A stretch of 64,000 nucleotides of DNA from Pollenia angustigena (GCA_930367215.1 OV884056.1:51398308-51462307), one strand, 5' to 3'; positions 10,643 through 22,137 are shown, numbered from the stretch's first letter. Notes: generated by a model from the letters alone, not told the origin. Program-made: numbers and translations.

Positions 10643-12609
10643 TATGTAAAAGACTATCAAGAAAAACTTCACCGTGTGGCCGCAGGGTTAAAATTTATGC
10701 ACGGCACTATCGAAATACTGCACTATCGACAATATTTATACCAAAAAAGTACCAAAAATGCAACTGTGCAATGTGGTAGGTATTACCCCACCATCTTTAA
10801 ATGGTAATTGCACACAATAAAGGCCTCGTTACTCTTACGTAAACGTTGCGGTCGACTTGATATATTGGTGGTTACTAAAAATACGTGAACGTGTCATATG
10901 GTGTTTAATTGTATGTGAGTAAATTTTTTTTATATATTTGTCTTGATTTTGCTAACAGTCTTGTTCCAAAAATTGTTGCTAACATTCTTGTTTAAAAACG
11001 TGTATCTAGTTTTTATTGCGCCTGACGATCTAGTTTAGGAGTTATGGACCTTTAAATATTTTAAGTCATTATTAATATCTCTTTAAAAAAAACTTGCTAT
11101 AAAAAATATGTGTAAGTAAAAATTAAAAAAAAAGTTTTATAATTTTTTATTATATGTACATATATTTAATTTAATTTTGTAAAGATGGTAACCAAAAGAA
11201 ATATTAGGTTACGGCAAATATTCGGAACTATGCGCGGTTTTTTTCTATTTGCATTCTCAAAAATGTATGCAAATATTTATTTTATAATAAAACCGATAAT
11301 CGAATCAGCTGGTTTATGATTTGGCTCATGTGTTTACAGCTTTAAATGCAGTTTTTGCTTAATAATTTTGTAAATTATGAATTTTGCGTTAAAATATTGT
11401 TAAAACTTGTGTTGTTAATAAATGAAAATTTTAGAAAATAAAATAAAAAGTGGATATACAGTAAACATACAAATGTACATACATACATATTAAATAAATG
11501 CCATCGTTGTAAAACTTGCATTTGTTGTTTATATTTGTGTAATTTTATTGTTTTGTAAATATATAAAGCGAACTTATTTAAAATACAAAAATATTTGCTT
11601 TTTTAACTTATTAATAAATAAACTGACCATAGAACAAGTAGGAGTGCTATATTCGGCCAACGACCAACTCCAGTCATACATTTGACCCTTCTTGAGGCAT
11701 CCTAGGCACTACACGGGCCAAATATAAGAATTTCAATTATACAAATATGGCGGTTTAATAAAATTCTTAAATTAATTAAAATTTTTCGTCTTTTGTGAAT
11801 ACATAAAATCAAAAGTTGTGAACAGATTTTAATCGTTTATAAATTGTTTTGTTTGCAATATTGCTTTTTTATATGACTCTATAAAATTAGAAGCATAGCT
11901 CCATTTTTCAATTTTTTATGAATTTTTAAAAACAAAAATTCCGAAATTTTAATAAAAAAATTATTTTTTTTTCCAGAAAAAAAAATTATTTTTCTAAAAC
12001 GACTGCGCATATAACAAAAACGTTTTACCTTTCTTAAAGTAAATTTTATTGCGGAATTTCGGTTTTTTTTTTTTTGTTTTTCAATAAACTAAAGCGTTTT
12101 TGAGTTACGCGAACATATGTTGTGCAAACTCCCTAATTTTCGAAATAACGGTATATCTCGAAAACCAAAGCCAATATGAAGAAAAAAGTTTTTTAGCCGT
12201 TTTTCAAACAATATGTATTTCAAAATTGGTATCACTGCATGCATATAACTCCCCGTCTACAATTTATATAACATGGTTATAAAAGCGTTGTTAAAACATT
12301 TGCAATAACAACCGTGTTATAACATGAGACATCTAACATGATGAGTCTATACTTAACACTAACATCATATTAGTGTTAATGTTAAGCATTTCAGGTTAGT
12401 TGTATACTGCATGTATTAGAAGAAGAATTAAGAAAGAAGCGGGGTTTTCACCTTGCAGATTCCTAATTAAAACAGTAAAGTCAAACGAACTTGAAAAGAT
12501 TTATTTTATGCGGTTTTGGAACAATATATGTGCCTATATATAGTTGGAATAATAATTAGATTTGTGCATACATATATGTATATATTAAATTTTTTCATTT
12601 GGTAATACG
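10643..12609. other. Intergenic sequence with old dispersed-repeat debris
   Basis: No gene recognised. Around 10696-10750 a CAGGGTTAAAATT start with two GCACTATCGA words looks like one end of a hAT-like element, but no partner end was found. Near 11636, CAAGTAGGAGTGCTATATTCGG resembles the beginning of a repeat seen again at 63202; it breaks off after a few dozen bases. The rest is A/T-rich. Confidence 0.4.
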
Positions 12610-12707
12610 TTCGATATATCGATATTTTTGAAATAATTAATATCGATAATCTTAAAAAATATCGATTCGATATATATCGATATATTTTTCCAATTTGCCC
12701 ATCCCTA
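12610..12707. mobile_element. Terminal fragment of an element with ATATCGATA repeats
   Basis: Five or so copies of TCGATAT / ATCGATAT lead to an end CCAATTTGCCCATCCCTA, which inverted reads TAGGGATGGGC. The layout (short palindromic subterminal repeats next to a TAGGG end) is the same as in the TAG-ended elements at 22138 and 62049. The other end is missing. Confidence 0.5.
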
Positions 12708-13235
12708 TATTCTAGTACATATCACAGTGAAAACATTTTTTAAATTTGTTTATCAATTTAAAACAACCCGTAATTAATGTTGATGTTGTCCGTGTCTTCT
12801 TTCAGATTCATCGTCTTATTTATTTTCTGTTGGATTCGTAGACATTCAATCGTATATCTCTTTTTTCAACATTCTCTTAATCTTATTTTGAAGACGGAAC
12901 AAAATTGTAACTTTTTAGCACTGTTGATAACTTTTTTGAAAATTCTCTAGCCAAATCAAATCGGACTTCAAAACCGTTAAATATTTAAAATAGCTGGATT
13001 TTTTTTAAATACCGAGAATTTGAAGTTACTGCCGACGTTTTAATTATGGGCTTTAAAATTTTTGCTTGAAGTTGAAGACTCAGTTCTGTTTCATCATTAA
13101 AGGTTTCTTTTTCAAAATTATACGACTCTTAAATTACGTGACATACTCAGGTTTTAACCTTCCCTAGCTATTTTATTCAAAAAAAAAATAAATAAATAAA
13201 GGCTGTGCCCAATCGGTATAACGCATGCTAAAGTT
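12708..13235. other. Intergenic sequence, nothing recognised
   Basis: A/T-rich, with only short chance ORFs and no element boundaries. Confidence 0.4.
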
Positions 13236-13535
13236 TTTTTTTCCAAGATAAGGCTTTATATAGTGCCAATAGTTAGTTATAGACCGATCGGCACGAAAGT
13301 TGACAGTGTAATTTATTGTCATATAAAATTGTGACAGACCAAAATTGATTACAATATATAATAGCAATATTTTTAACCGATTTAGGCGTACTAAAGTGTT
13401 TTTCGAGAGTGGGCTTTTTATGGGGCCTATGATAAATTATGGTCCAATCTTCACGAAAGCTGAGAGTGTAAAGTGCCAAGTTTTATTACAATAGCATTAT
13501 TTGTTACGGCTTTAGAAGTACTTAGCTGTTTTCCG
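13236..13535 (+). repeat. Decayed units of the 153-bp repeat
   Basis: About two degraded units related to the tandem array at 63240-64000. Shared words include TTAGGCGTACTAAA, TTTTTATGGGGCCTA, AAATTATGG and CTTCACGAAA. Spacing has drifted and no ORF is kept. Confidence 0.7.
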
Positions 13536-13589
13536 AAACCCGATTTTAATTTAAAAATAAAAATGGTGCACTTTGTTTTCCTTTCGTCA

Positions 13590-13920
13590 AATCATCATCG
13601 AATGAACCTTTTACGACTCTCTGTATAAATCGTATTTTCAACAATTATACGGCGAGCATTTCACGAGTTATAAGATAATATCTACATGAGTCTCATACGA
13701 TTCTTGACATGAAAGTCTCGTAAGGTTATCTTAAACCAAGTCTTAAGCGATTTCCACAACGATTGAAGAAGCGTCTTTCGCTGTGCTATGGAAGAATCTT
13801 ATACGTGTTACAGTTTTTCTCGTGTGAGGAAATCTACGATTAAAAAATGCGGTCATCGACGATTAACAACGCTCTTCATGAGACTCCCATTAGCCCTTAC
13901 ACGATTGAAAATGCTAGCTG
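13590..13920 (+). repeat. Dispersed repeat 'ACGATT family', copy 1
   Basis: Runs from CATCATCGAATGAACC through CGACTCTCTGTATAAATC to GATTGAAAATGCTAGCTG. Homologous copies lie at 54949-55272 and, split in two, at 38155-38200 plus 40497-40797. ACGATT words recur throughout. Ends and class are not established: no convincing inverted repeats or target duplication. Confidence 0.65.
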
Positions 13921-14087
13921 CGTATGAAGTAAATATGTTATTGTTTGAATGTTTTTTTTGGCTTAAGTCTAGTTTACCAACGCAGCTCCAAATAAAGAAA
14001 AAAGTACATAGGGTTATAGAAAATTGAAAAATAAGAAGAATAAATAAAAAAAACAAAATTCTCGGAAACGCATAGTTTCAGAGTTAC

Positions 14088-14676
14088 TGCAGTGAAATAA
14101 CGCCGGGAGAAATAACACCGGTGGGTGTAATTTCCCGATGAAAAGGAAATAACGCCGGCCGGCCTTATTTCCTATTGCAAAAAGAAATAACGCCGGCTCC
14201 AAAGAGGAAATAACACCCCGGGGGTCTTACTTCCTTTTGCAAGAGGAAATAAAGCCGGCGTTATTTCACTTCAGCGTTTGTTATACCATGGAGGAGAAAA
14301 TCCTTGCGCCCGGCCGAAGGCCGGCTATACAGAGTTGCTTTAGTTAGCGAAGCCGGTCTTTTTTATACCATAGAGGAGAAAATCCTTGCGCCCGGCCGAA
14401 GGCCGGCTATACAGAGAAGCTTTAGTTAAAATTTTATTTCTGCTTAGAGCACATTTGTTGTTAATTGTCATTATTGATTTTAATTCTTCATTGACCAAAA
14501 CGCCGGTCGGCTTTATTTCCTCTTGCAAAAAGAAATAAAGTCTGCTTTAAAGAGGAAATAACACCCCGGGGGTCTTTCTTTTCGCAATAGGAAATAAGGC
14601 CGGCCGGCGTTATTTCCTTTTCATCGGGAAATTACACCCACCGGTGTTATTTCTCCCGGCGTTATTTCACTGCACC
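14088..14676. mobile_element. GC-rich palindromic element with ATAACGCCGG repeats
   Basis: Two ~170-bp arms in inverted orientation (about 14088-14255 and 14505-14674) start TGCAGTGAAATAACGCCGG. Each arm is packed with GAAATAACGCCGG and variants. The element is flanked by an 11-bp direct repeat, ttcagagttac (14077-14087 and 14677-14687). The matching place in the right arm of F1 reads across without interruption, which confirms insertion. The loop holds one to two 82-bp units (14274-14431). G+C is strikingly higher than in the surroundings. A 9-11-bp duplication with long inverted repeats fits MULE-like or foldback elements. Confidence 0.75.
14274..14431 (+). repeat. 82-bp repeat units in the loop of the palindromic element
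   Basis: Two imperfect units, each reading TTATACCATAGAGGAGAAAA, then TCCTTGCGCCCGGCC, then GAAGGCCGGCTATACAGAG. Same family as the array at 14833-15142. Confidence 0.8.
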
Positions 14677-14832
14677 TTCAGAGTTACCTTTGAAGTTTTC
14701 ATATAAGTTTGCGATTTCCCACTACATTTTTGAACGAATATAGCTAATATTGGTATCATTTAAAAGCTTTTGAATACATTTTTCTAGATATAAAAATTTT
14801 ATTTAAATATTATTATTCCATTAAGGATTAAG

Positions 14833-15142
14833 GAGCCGGCTATGCGGAGAAGCTTTATTTAGCGAAGCCGGTGTTTGTTATACCATAAAGGAGATAATCC
14901 TTGCGCCCGGCCGAAGGCCGTCTATGCAGAGAAGCTTTAGTTAGCGAAGCCGGTGTTTGTTATACCATAAAGGAGAAAATCCTTGCGCCAAGCCGAAGGC
15001 CGTCTATGCAGAGAAGCTTTAGTTAGCGAAGCCGGTGTTTGTTATACCATAGAGGAGAAAATCTTTGCGCCCGGCCGAAGGCCGCCTATGCAGAGAAGCT
15101 TAATTTAGCGAAGCCGGTGTTTGTTATAACATAGAGCAGCTT
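14833..15142 (+). repeat. Tandem array of an 82-bp GC-rich unit
   Basis: The word GCCGGTGTTTGTTATA starts at 14867, 14949, 15031 and 15113: a period of exactly 82 bp. Each unit holds a strong hairpin, CCGGCC-GAA-GGCCGG or a variant, and an AGAAGCTTTAGTTAGCGAAG stretch. It has no ORF across units. Inverted and direct copies of the same unit occur in F2 (50997-51190, 51424-51640), so the unit belongs to the foldback family. Confidence 0.9.
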
Positions 15143-15506
15143 TATTTAGAGAAGCTGGGGTTTATTTGATGACATTTTATTACCTAGTGCACTTTCGTAA
15201 CATTTTGATATAAATTTTGTAAAAACAGTATTAGGAGCTAAAGATTTAAAAAGTTTTAAATAAATTTTGCATTTCCAGAAAGATCTGTTCAAATGCTTTA
15301 AAATAATACCAATATTGGCCATATACGTTCAGAAATGTAGAGGGAAATCGCAAGTTTATATAAAAACTTCAGAGGTCCATAACTCGGAAACTATGCGTTT
15401 CCGAGAATTTTGCCATTTTTTATATTTTCTTCTTATTTTTAAATTTTTTATCACCCTATGTACTTTTTTTTTTATTTAAAGCTGCGTTGGTAAACTAGAC
15501 TTGTTC

Positions 15507-15664
15507 CGTTTTTTTTTTATAAAATTCAGTAAAAATTGTTTACAAAAAACTAAATTTTAAGTTGTCCGATTTTTTTTGACGATTTTTCGAAACGATAAAG
15601 ACGATTTTTTTTATTTTTTCTCAGGAAACTGACGATTTTCTCACAAATTTATCTGGCAGGCCTG
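15507..15664 (+). mobile_element. Right-hand end of a hAT-like element, GACGATTTTTT motif
   Basis: Contains AGTTGTCCGATTTTTTTT, GACGATTTTTC, GACGATTTTTTT and GACGATTTTCTC, ending CTGGCAGGCCTG. The same end is at 55310-55453 (ending CTGGCAGCCCTG). In that copy it joins the ACGATT-family repeat without the foldback element, so F1 probably inserted into a larger element spanning 13590-15664. No left CAGGG end was found. Confidence 0.6.
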
Positions 15665-16237
15665 GTTATGCCTATAAAAATAAATCTGTAAATAACGTCC
15701 TTGTTCAACAATAGTGCAGATGTATAGGAACAATTTAAAATTTTTCACTTATACCCTTTGTACACTTGCATACATTTCGGAGGAACACATGGAAAATATT
15801 GAAAATGTGAAATACGCGTTCACACTTGAAACATCTAACTTCTACTGTCAGTAAAAATGTCACCATTTCTGAAAAAAATCTTTTATTTTTTTAAAATACT
15901 TTTTTTCTACAAAAGTGCCAACATTTCAAAAGATAACACCAAAATGTATTTCTAATTCATTTCGTTTAATAATTTTAGCAAAATTTAGCAAAATAAGGCT
16001 TGCAAAAAAGGAAAAACTTGAGAAATGGTAACGCTGCTTTCAAAGCAACTTCCATTTTGTCAGTGATGCCACAATAATAACAGAATTTATTGCCACTATT
16101 CTAGTGATGACACTAAAAGAATCGAAGAATGTAATAGGGAATAAAATTTAGATTTTTAGCCCTATGTATTTCTTATGGGAAAATTCCAACATTTTCGCAA
16201 ATTGATGTTAAATGTTGACAAGTGTGAAAAGGCTATT
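15665..16237. other. Intergenic sequence with isolated hAT-like ends
   Basis: GGTAACGCTG near 16023 and CAGTGATGCCAC near 16057 look like single CTG/CAG element ends, but I could not pair them with partners or duplications. No gene. Confidence 0.35.
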
Positions 16238-16774
16238 AGGGTGTGTGTGAAACGGTAGCAAAGTTCTATGGTGAATAGAAATTTGTTTGTGGTAAAAAAT
16301 TTTCATATTTGTGCTGTGTGAAATTGTAACATTTTTGACAACGTAAAATTTTGACATAAAGAAAAAAACAATTGCTAATAGTTTTGTAAAAATCAATAAA
16401 TTAAACAAACGTTTACCAATAATCATTTCAATTATGTTGGACATGAGATCGTCACAACTATTTGATGAATTCGTTCTGAGATATTAACAAATTTTACAAA
16501 AGGTGTGGGCAAAAAAGCTTATACCTACATATTAAATATTTACATCTTGTATAATTCTATTTAATTTTTTTTTTGCCACTGGTCCTGCTTCCATATTATT
16601 TTTTATTTTGTTTAAACAAATTTGATGAAAAAAAAATAATTTTGTGGTTGTCGAAAATTTCTACACTAATGTCAAAATTTATACTAGCCCCTAGGGCTAG
16701 TGAAATTTTATTCACCTCAATAGTGTCAAAATTTTACTTCCATGAGCACTTTGCTACCGTTTCACACACACCCT
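16238..16774. mobile_element. TIR element AGGGTGTGTGTGAAACGG
   Basis: Inverted ends AGGGTGTGTGTGAAACGGTA and TACCGTTTCACACACACCCT, with further partial match inwards (GCAAAGT). Flanked by tatt on both sides, possibly a 4-bp duplication. Motifs GTGAAATT and AAATTTTGACA occur in both halves. No transposase ORF. Superfamily not determined. Confidence 0.65.
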
Positions 16775-17104
16775 TATTAGAAAATCGACACGTCCCAGTA
16801 AAAAAATATTTGGGTTTTTTTGAAGCACTACAGAGAAAAAGCGCATAATCAAGCGCTTTAATTATAGAGCTCTTATAAAGCAGTAAATGATAAAGAATAA
16901 AACATACAAAAAGCTTATATGTTAGTGCTGACAACGAAGAAGGTTTTAAAGCGAAAAAAAAATAAAAATATACCTGCTCCTTTTGAGCACATTTTTTACT
17001 GGGTTAATATTCATATCTAGCCTCTGAAAAATATCGTGCTATTTTGTCCACTTTTTGATAATAAAACGGTTTGCTTTAAAATTCTTTTACATATGCCTGT
17101 AATG
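16775..17104. other. Intergenic sequence, nothing recognised
   Basis: A/T-rich. Its last eight bases (ctgtaatg) are the left target duplication of the next element. Confidence 0.4.
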
Positions 17105-17962
17105 CAGTGATGCTAACCGTACGGTAATTACCCTTTTTTAGGGTAATTTTGGGCCGCAAAAGGTAGCAAGGTAATTTTATTTAAAACACGGTAATTTAAA
17201 GAAATTTGAATTTTTGTAGGTTTTATAATTTTAACGACCATTTTAGATTAAAAAAATGGATAAATGTTATACAAAAATTTAAGAACATTAAGTTTCTCCA
17301 AATGTTTTCGTAAAACCTATAAGTGCAAGATACGAAAAATTAAATTACTCTTGTACATTATTAATTTTATATTTAACTTTTTGTTTGTTTTAAAATCAAC
17401 ATTTCTTAAACATAAAATAGCCGCGCTTAAATGTGGCTAAAGTTAAGTACAGATGGATTGATTTTATTGAAAATTATTTAACTGCCTTATTCATAAAATT
17501 TTTGTTAAAAATGTATTTTAAGACAAAAATTTTCATAAAACACATTTTAAATTTAATCAAAATTTTCAATATTTTTAATCAGGCTTAAGTTAATAAAATT
17601 TAATTTTCATTAAATTATTTTTATGAAGAAAGGAATTTTACAACATGAAAATTAATTAAAATTGTTATTTGTATGGATTAAAAACTATAAATAGTTCAAC
17701 AAAATTACCACAATACTAATTATCATTTTAAATTTAAATATGTAAATGGTTTATGAATACTGCTCTTATGTGCTATTTCCAAATGACAGGCAATGGACTG
17801 AGTGCTTTTCATAAAAATTTTACTACACAATCAATCGCCAGTCAATTGAAAACAGCACAGTAATGTTTTGATTAAAAATCTTTGCGTACGGTAATTTCTT
17901 CTCAAAAACGGTAATTTTTAGAGGGCCGTAAGGTAATGAAAAAATATAAGTTAACATCACTG
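17105..17962. mobile_element. hAT-like MITE, ACGGTAATTT family
   Basis: Ends CAGTGATGCTAAC...GTTAACATCACTG with perfect 8-bp duplication ctgtaatg (17097-17104, 17963-17970). ACGGTAATT and GGTAATTTT recur five or six times near the left end and four times near the right. Interior is A/T-rich and non-coding. Confidence 0.92.
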
Positions 17963-17970
17963 CTGTAATG

Positions 17971-18386
17971 TAAAATTAAAAATTGTTTTGCTTCTACTGA
18001 AAATGTTTGAGTAAATACAGTATTGTTCAACAAGTTCGATATGGACTTGTAAATGTTTTGCATCATATGACTTACAAACCACAATTTAAACAGAAAACTA
18101 CAAGCCACAACTCCTTAAGCAAAATAAATGTATTTTACGCAACCAAAATTATATGTATACCAATAATGCATTCAACAAAAATGGAAAATACATATTACAA
18201 TCGTTTTTTCTAATCTTAATTAAAAAAAAATTCTTACCTTGAATTAAAAATGTCCATAAAAATCTAAAACTTAAAGTTATAGCAGAATTTGTTGCTATCG
18301 CTACCATTGTAAAAGTACGCACACTGTGAGTAAGCACTTAACAACAACAAGCAAAACTATCGTGTCATTAAAAAGCTATTAGCAAG
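17971..18386. other. Intergenic sequence, nothing recognised
   Basis: Short chance ORFs on both strands only. No element boundaries. Confidence 0.4.
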
Positions 18387-18504
18387 CAGCGTTGCCGTTG
18401 GAAAAAGTCAAAAAATGGGAATTTCAAAGTAAAAAGTTTCAGGCATATAAAAACGGGCATTTATAAGAAAAAAATGACACAAATAACTTAAATAAAATAA
18501 ATAA

Positions 18505-18907
18505 CTGAGTTCATACGGCTCTTGTATTATTGACAAGATTGCTACTTTATAGGCGAGAGGGACGAGGGGAAAATAAACGAGTACACAGATGCATGTACTG
18601 TCTTTACGTTTTGCTTTTTCTTTCGTTGTTTAATTTTGTTATTGTTTTCAATATCGAAAAAGCACATGTCGTCAACATGACATTAATCATTTTACATAGC
18701 GTCTTCACCTGACAATTTTTTGTCTTACCAAACGTCAAAGTCTATATAAAAAAACTCGAAAATTTTTGTCAGCGTTTTTTTAATATGAAGTTTGACGTTT
18801 GGTATGACAAAAAATTGTCAGGTGAAGACGCTATGTTAACGCCAATTCATGTTTAAAGAAGAAAAAGGAAGAATTTTGTGAATAAGACATGAGCCGTATG
18901 AATTCAG
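18505..18907 (+). mobile_element. MITE with CTGAGTTCATACGGCTC ends, copy 1
   Basis: Inverted ends CTGAGTTCATACGGCTC and GAGCCGTATGAATTCAG. A second complete copy, in the other orientation, is at 21129-21378, and a right-end fragment at 52347-52445. Comparison with the fragment shows that the 141-bp hairpin 18695-18835 was inserted into this copy. The target duplication is unclear, so the superfamily is open. Confidence 0.75.
18695..18835. mobile_element. Harbinger-like hairpin MITE, 141 bp
   Basis: Near-perfect ~45-bp arms, CATAGCGTCTTCACCTGACA and its complement, separated by a ~50-bp A/T-rich loop. Flanked by TTA on both sides, the 3-bp target of PIF/Harbinger elements. The related copy at 52347-52445 lacks it. 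Confidence 0.75.
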
Positions 18908-19750
18908 ACTTAATATTAAATATGATTTTTAAATTTATAACCTTAAACCACAATTTTTCCGCTTTAAGCGGCCCATACACTTGCAATATAATTGTAAAGT
19001 GATAAAAGAAAGTTGCATTCGTTTTACCTGCTTCCTGGCAATATGGAAATTTTACAAAACGTTTACTTTTTAGCGTTGACAACATATTTAGAAATCGTAA
19101 TAAAACGATGTATTTGTTGCGGTAAACATTGTTTTAAAGATGTAGACACTGTTTCAAAAATAGAAAATGGCTTGGAAAATATAAGAAATTGTGAATAGAA
19201 AAATAAACAACGATTTTGAGTCATGTAGAAAAAACGTATTGAAAAGTTAAAAAACTTGCAGTCGAAAACCATACAAAAGAACGCAATGACTTTAAAAAGT
19301 TGAGCAAAGTTAAGCCGTAATAAGCAAAATGGTAATTATAAATAGATAGATGACAGATAATGCTTTTATAACGAGCGTTGTGTAACCTGCCATTGTTCAT
19401 GCGCTTTAGTTTTTAAACGCACGACACTTGTCTCCAAATAACCGCGTGTCGTGCACTTCCACCTCAAGTGCTATTGCAATAAGGTTTGACTAAGTATCAG
19501 CATACAAACATACATGTTTTTTCTATTTTACACCTTATATGTGTTCTTTATTCAGAAGCGTACATAGGTTAAAATAATTGGATAATATCATACTCCAATT
19601 GTTTTATTAAACTTTGCACGATTTTAATTTAGATTTATTTAAACGATAAAATATAAGGTTTTTTTTTATTAAAATTTGGGATGTCATTAAGTTTTATAAA
19701 GAATCATCGGTCACTGCAAATTTTCGGTAATTGCAACAGGCCATTTTTAA

Positions 19751-20410
19751 CCCTTATGTGTGTGGAAAAAAAAACACCTTCTATAGGGTGGATAGGTACC
19801 TGGGTACCTTCATGCAAATTGTATGAGAAATCTAATTTTTTGTCTTGTATTGTACCAACAATCGATGGTTAATGATATAATATTAGAATTTTACTCTGGT
19901 TTTCTCCTTTTCATATATTTTTTAAAATTCTACACCCAAAAAAAAAATTTGTAATATAAAACACCTTCTATAGGGTGGATAGGTACCTGGGTACCTTCAT
20001 GGAAATTGTATGAGAAATCTAATTTTTTGCCTTGTATTGTACAAACAATCGATGTTTAATGATATAATATTAGAATTTTACTCTGGTTTTCTCCTTTTCA
20101 TATAATTTTTTAAAATCCTACACCCAAAAAAAAAAAAATTTGTAGTATAAAACGTATACAGGTACCCAGGTACCTATTCACCCTATCAAGGGTGCAAAAA
20201 GCAAATTGGTATGCCACGCCCCCCCCCCCGTATGCCACGCCCCCCCCCCCCCCCCAACTCATATTGTATATAAACACTTATGAAAATATAATAATAACAA
20301 AAAGTTAGAAATTCTCATGAAATTGTAGAATTGTAGACTAAAATCTTATATAAAAAATTTCGATTTGAAAACGCAATAGGTACACAGGTACCTGTCCACA
20401 CACATAAGGG
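19751..20410. mobile_element. piggyBac-like MITE, copy 1
   Basis: Ends CCCTTATGTGTGTGGA...TCCACACACATAAGGG, flanked by TTAA on both sides (19747-19750, 20411-20414): the piggyBac signature. Inside, a 187-bp unit is tandemly duplicated (CACCTTCTATAGGG at 19775 and 19962). Palindromes GGTACCTGGGTACC or variants occur four times. Two poly-C runs (about 20220 and 20240) follow GTATGCCACG. No transposase. Confidence 0.88.
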
Positions 20411-21128
20411 TTAAAAGCATGAATTGCTTTATAATGATACAAGAGTATACTTAAAAAAAAGAGTCATCAGAGTGGCATAGCCCACAAAGACGGTAAAATT
20501 TTCCACTTTAGGAGCACTACGGCAACGCTGCTTACTAAAAAAAATCCAAAAACAACCACCATTATTTTATTTTATTAAACACAGCAGGGATGATATAGTC
20601 AGTACAATTGTACTTTTTTCGGTACTATTAGTATTGCAAAAGTACTCAAAATATATGTTTAGTAAAACTTAAAAATTTTGTATCGAATTAAATTCAGACA
20701 AAAGATTTTCTTCAGTCTAATGAATCTTGTTGTTATAGTTTTTAATTAACAAAAATCTTATGTCAAAAAAATAATTATGTTATGTTCCTTACTTAAGTTC
20801 TTTTTGTAGGTTTTAAGTTAAATTTTTATGCATATATGTATAAGTATGTATGTAAATTAGGCCTGCCATACTTCCTGGTTTTCCAGGATTGTCCTGGTTT
20901 TAGACTACTTGTCCTGGTCCAATATTAAATTGTCCTGGTTTTTTGTACAGGTCAAGACAACCAAATTAGTTTTTGCTAGTTTTAGTTGTTAGCAAAGGTT
21001 AAGATTTCTGTTATAACACTGCTAACATAAGGTAATTGTAAAAACAACTTTAATTAAATTCAACTGTTATCTGGTGTAAAGCTGGTAAAAGCTTTCAATA
21101 ATATTAGATGATAGTCAATCCTCTTTGT

Positions 21129-21378
21129 CTGAGTTCATACGGCTCATGTCTTATTGACAAGATTCTTCCTTTTTCTGCTTTGAACATGAAATAGCGTTCA
21201 AATGATTCATGTCATGTTGACGACATGTGCTTTTTTGATATTGAAAACAATAACAAAATTAAACAACGAATGAAAAAGCAAAACGTAAAGACAGTACATG
21301 CATCTGTGTACTCGTTTCTTTTCACCTCGTCTCTCTCGCCTATAAAGTAGCAATAAGACATGAGCCGTATGAACTCAG
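21129..21378 (-). mobile_element. MITE with CTGAGTTCATACGGCTC ends, copy 2
   Basis: 250 bp, ends CTGAGTTCATACGGCTCATG and its complement. The interior matches copy 1 (18505-18907) in reverse and lacks the hairpin insertion. Inverted repeats extend about 26 bp. Confidence 0.8.
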
Positions 21379-22137
21379 ACTTTCAAATTTTCTTTCAACT
21401 AGTTGCTGTAAAAAGTTATACCGTGTAAACAACTTTTATAAGTAATCGAAAACCTATAACAAATAGCTTTTTCTAAGGCAGCCCATACACGTTTCAATTC
21501 AATTGTCAATTAAGTCGGTTGTTGTCCAAATCAAAGCGTGTCTGGCTTTGTCAATTGATTAGTTTGACAGTTGTCGAGTTGGTTAAAGAAAAATCAAAAG
21601 AGTTTGTTTTTTTTTTTCAAGTTGAGTACTTAGCAAGGCGAATTTATTACAGGTGGTCTTAGAAGCCCTGCTGATAACTTTTTTCTTTAGCTAAAATCAC
21701 TGTTGGATGTCAAAATTTTGTTTATTCTCTTTTATTATCTTTGTTTCTGTTTTGTTTTATTTCTGTTTTTACCATTGCACAATGATTTTACAAAAACAAA
21801 TTGCTTGTGGTTCTTGTACGAGTTGTACTTGTTGTAGTGCCGAAATTACCTGGGGTGAATTCGCCTTGGTACTTAGTCTCCTCAATGGACTAAAGAAAGA
21901 AACTCGTTAAAGACTGAAACACTGGAGAGTATTATTCAATGTAAGTTTTATTTTAATATGACATGCTGCCTGTTTTATAACTATATCTAAGACCAAAATG
22001 AAGTTCTAGAAAAAGTACAATCTTCTGAAAATTATTTTAGTTTAGAACATTTTAAGCTCAAATTTTTATTAATTTTCATCGTTTTTGTGTACATGAAGTA
22101 CACGCTTATTTTTTTTAATATATGTATTAGAGTTGTC

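Larger units (their letters stand above)
13965..15506. mobile_element. Foldback-type element F1 with long imperfect inverted repeats
   Basis: Left end AAGTCTAGTTTACCAACG and right end CGTTGGTAAACTAGACTT are inverted copies. The homology continues inwards for well over 150 bp in each arm, through GTACATAGGG and CTCGGAAACGCATAG. The left arm is interrupted by the GC-rich palindrome 14088-14676. Between the arms lies an array of an 82-bp unit. Flanks carry a T-rich run (about nine bases, gtttttttt) on both sides, consistent with a ~9-bp duplication. The class could be Mutator-like or foldback; no transposase ORF. A sister copy is at 50412-52031. Confidence 0.75.
18387..20530 (-). mobile_element. 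hAT-like element related to the AAGCACTAAA family, interrupted by two MITEs
   Basis: Ends CAGCGTTGCCGTTGG and CGGCAACGCTG. The interior 18950-19700 is homologous, inverted, to 27950-28610 inside the AAGCACTAAA element: both contain the GCGTTGACAACATAT stretch, an AACAGGCCA/TGGCCTGTT segment and GTGTTCTTTATTCAGAAGCG. Two MITEs sit inside (18505-18907 and 19751-20410). Flanking octamers (ttagcaag, cttactaa) do not match. Short coding-like segments exist but I cannot assign a protein. Confidence 0.65.

Noticed and set aside
20218..20256. CRISPR-like or structured repeat at the poly-C tracts
   Set aside because: Just two homopolymer C runs after a repeated GTATGCCACG; no spacers, and the genome is eukaryotic.
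18387..20530. Clean hAT-like insertion with 8-bp duplication
   Set aside because: The flanking octamers differ; kept only as an element by interior homology and end pairing.
21707..21910. Cys-rich 67-codon ORF as a small secreted protein
   Set aside because: The hydrophobic start and CGSCTSCTCC stretch are suggestive, but it lies inside a transposon interior with no second copy or domain to support it.
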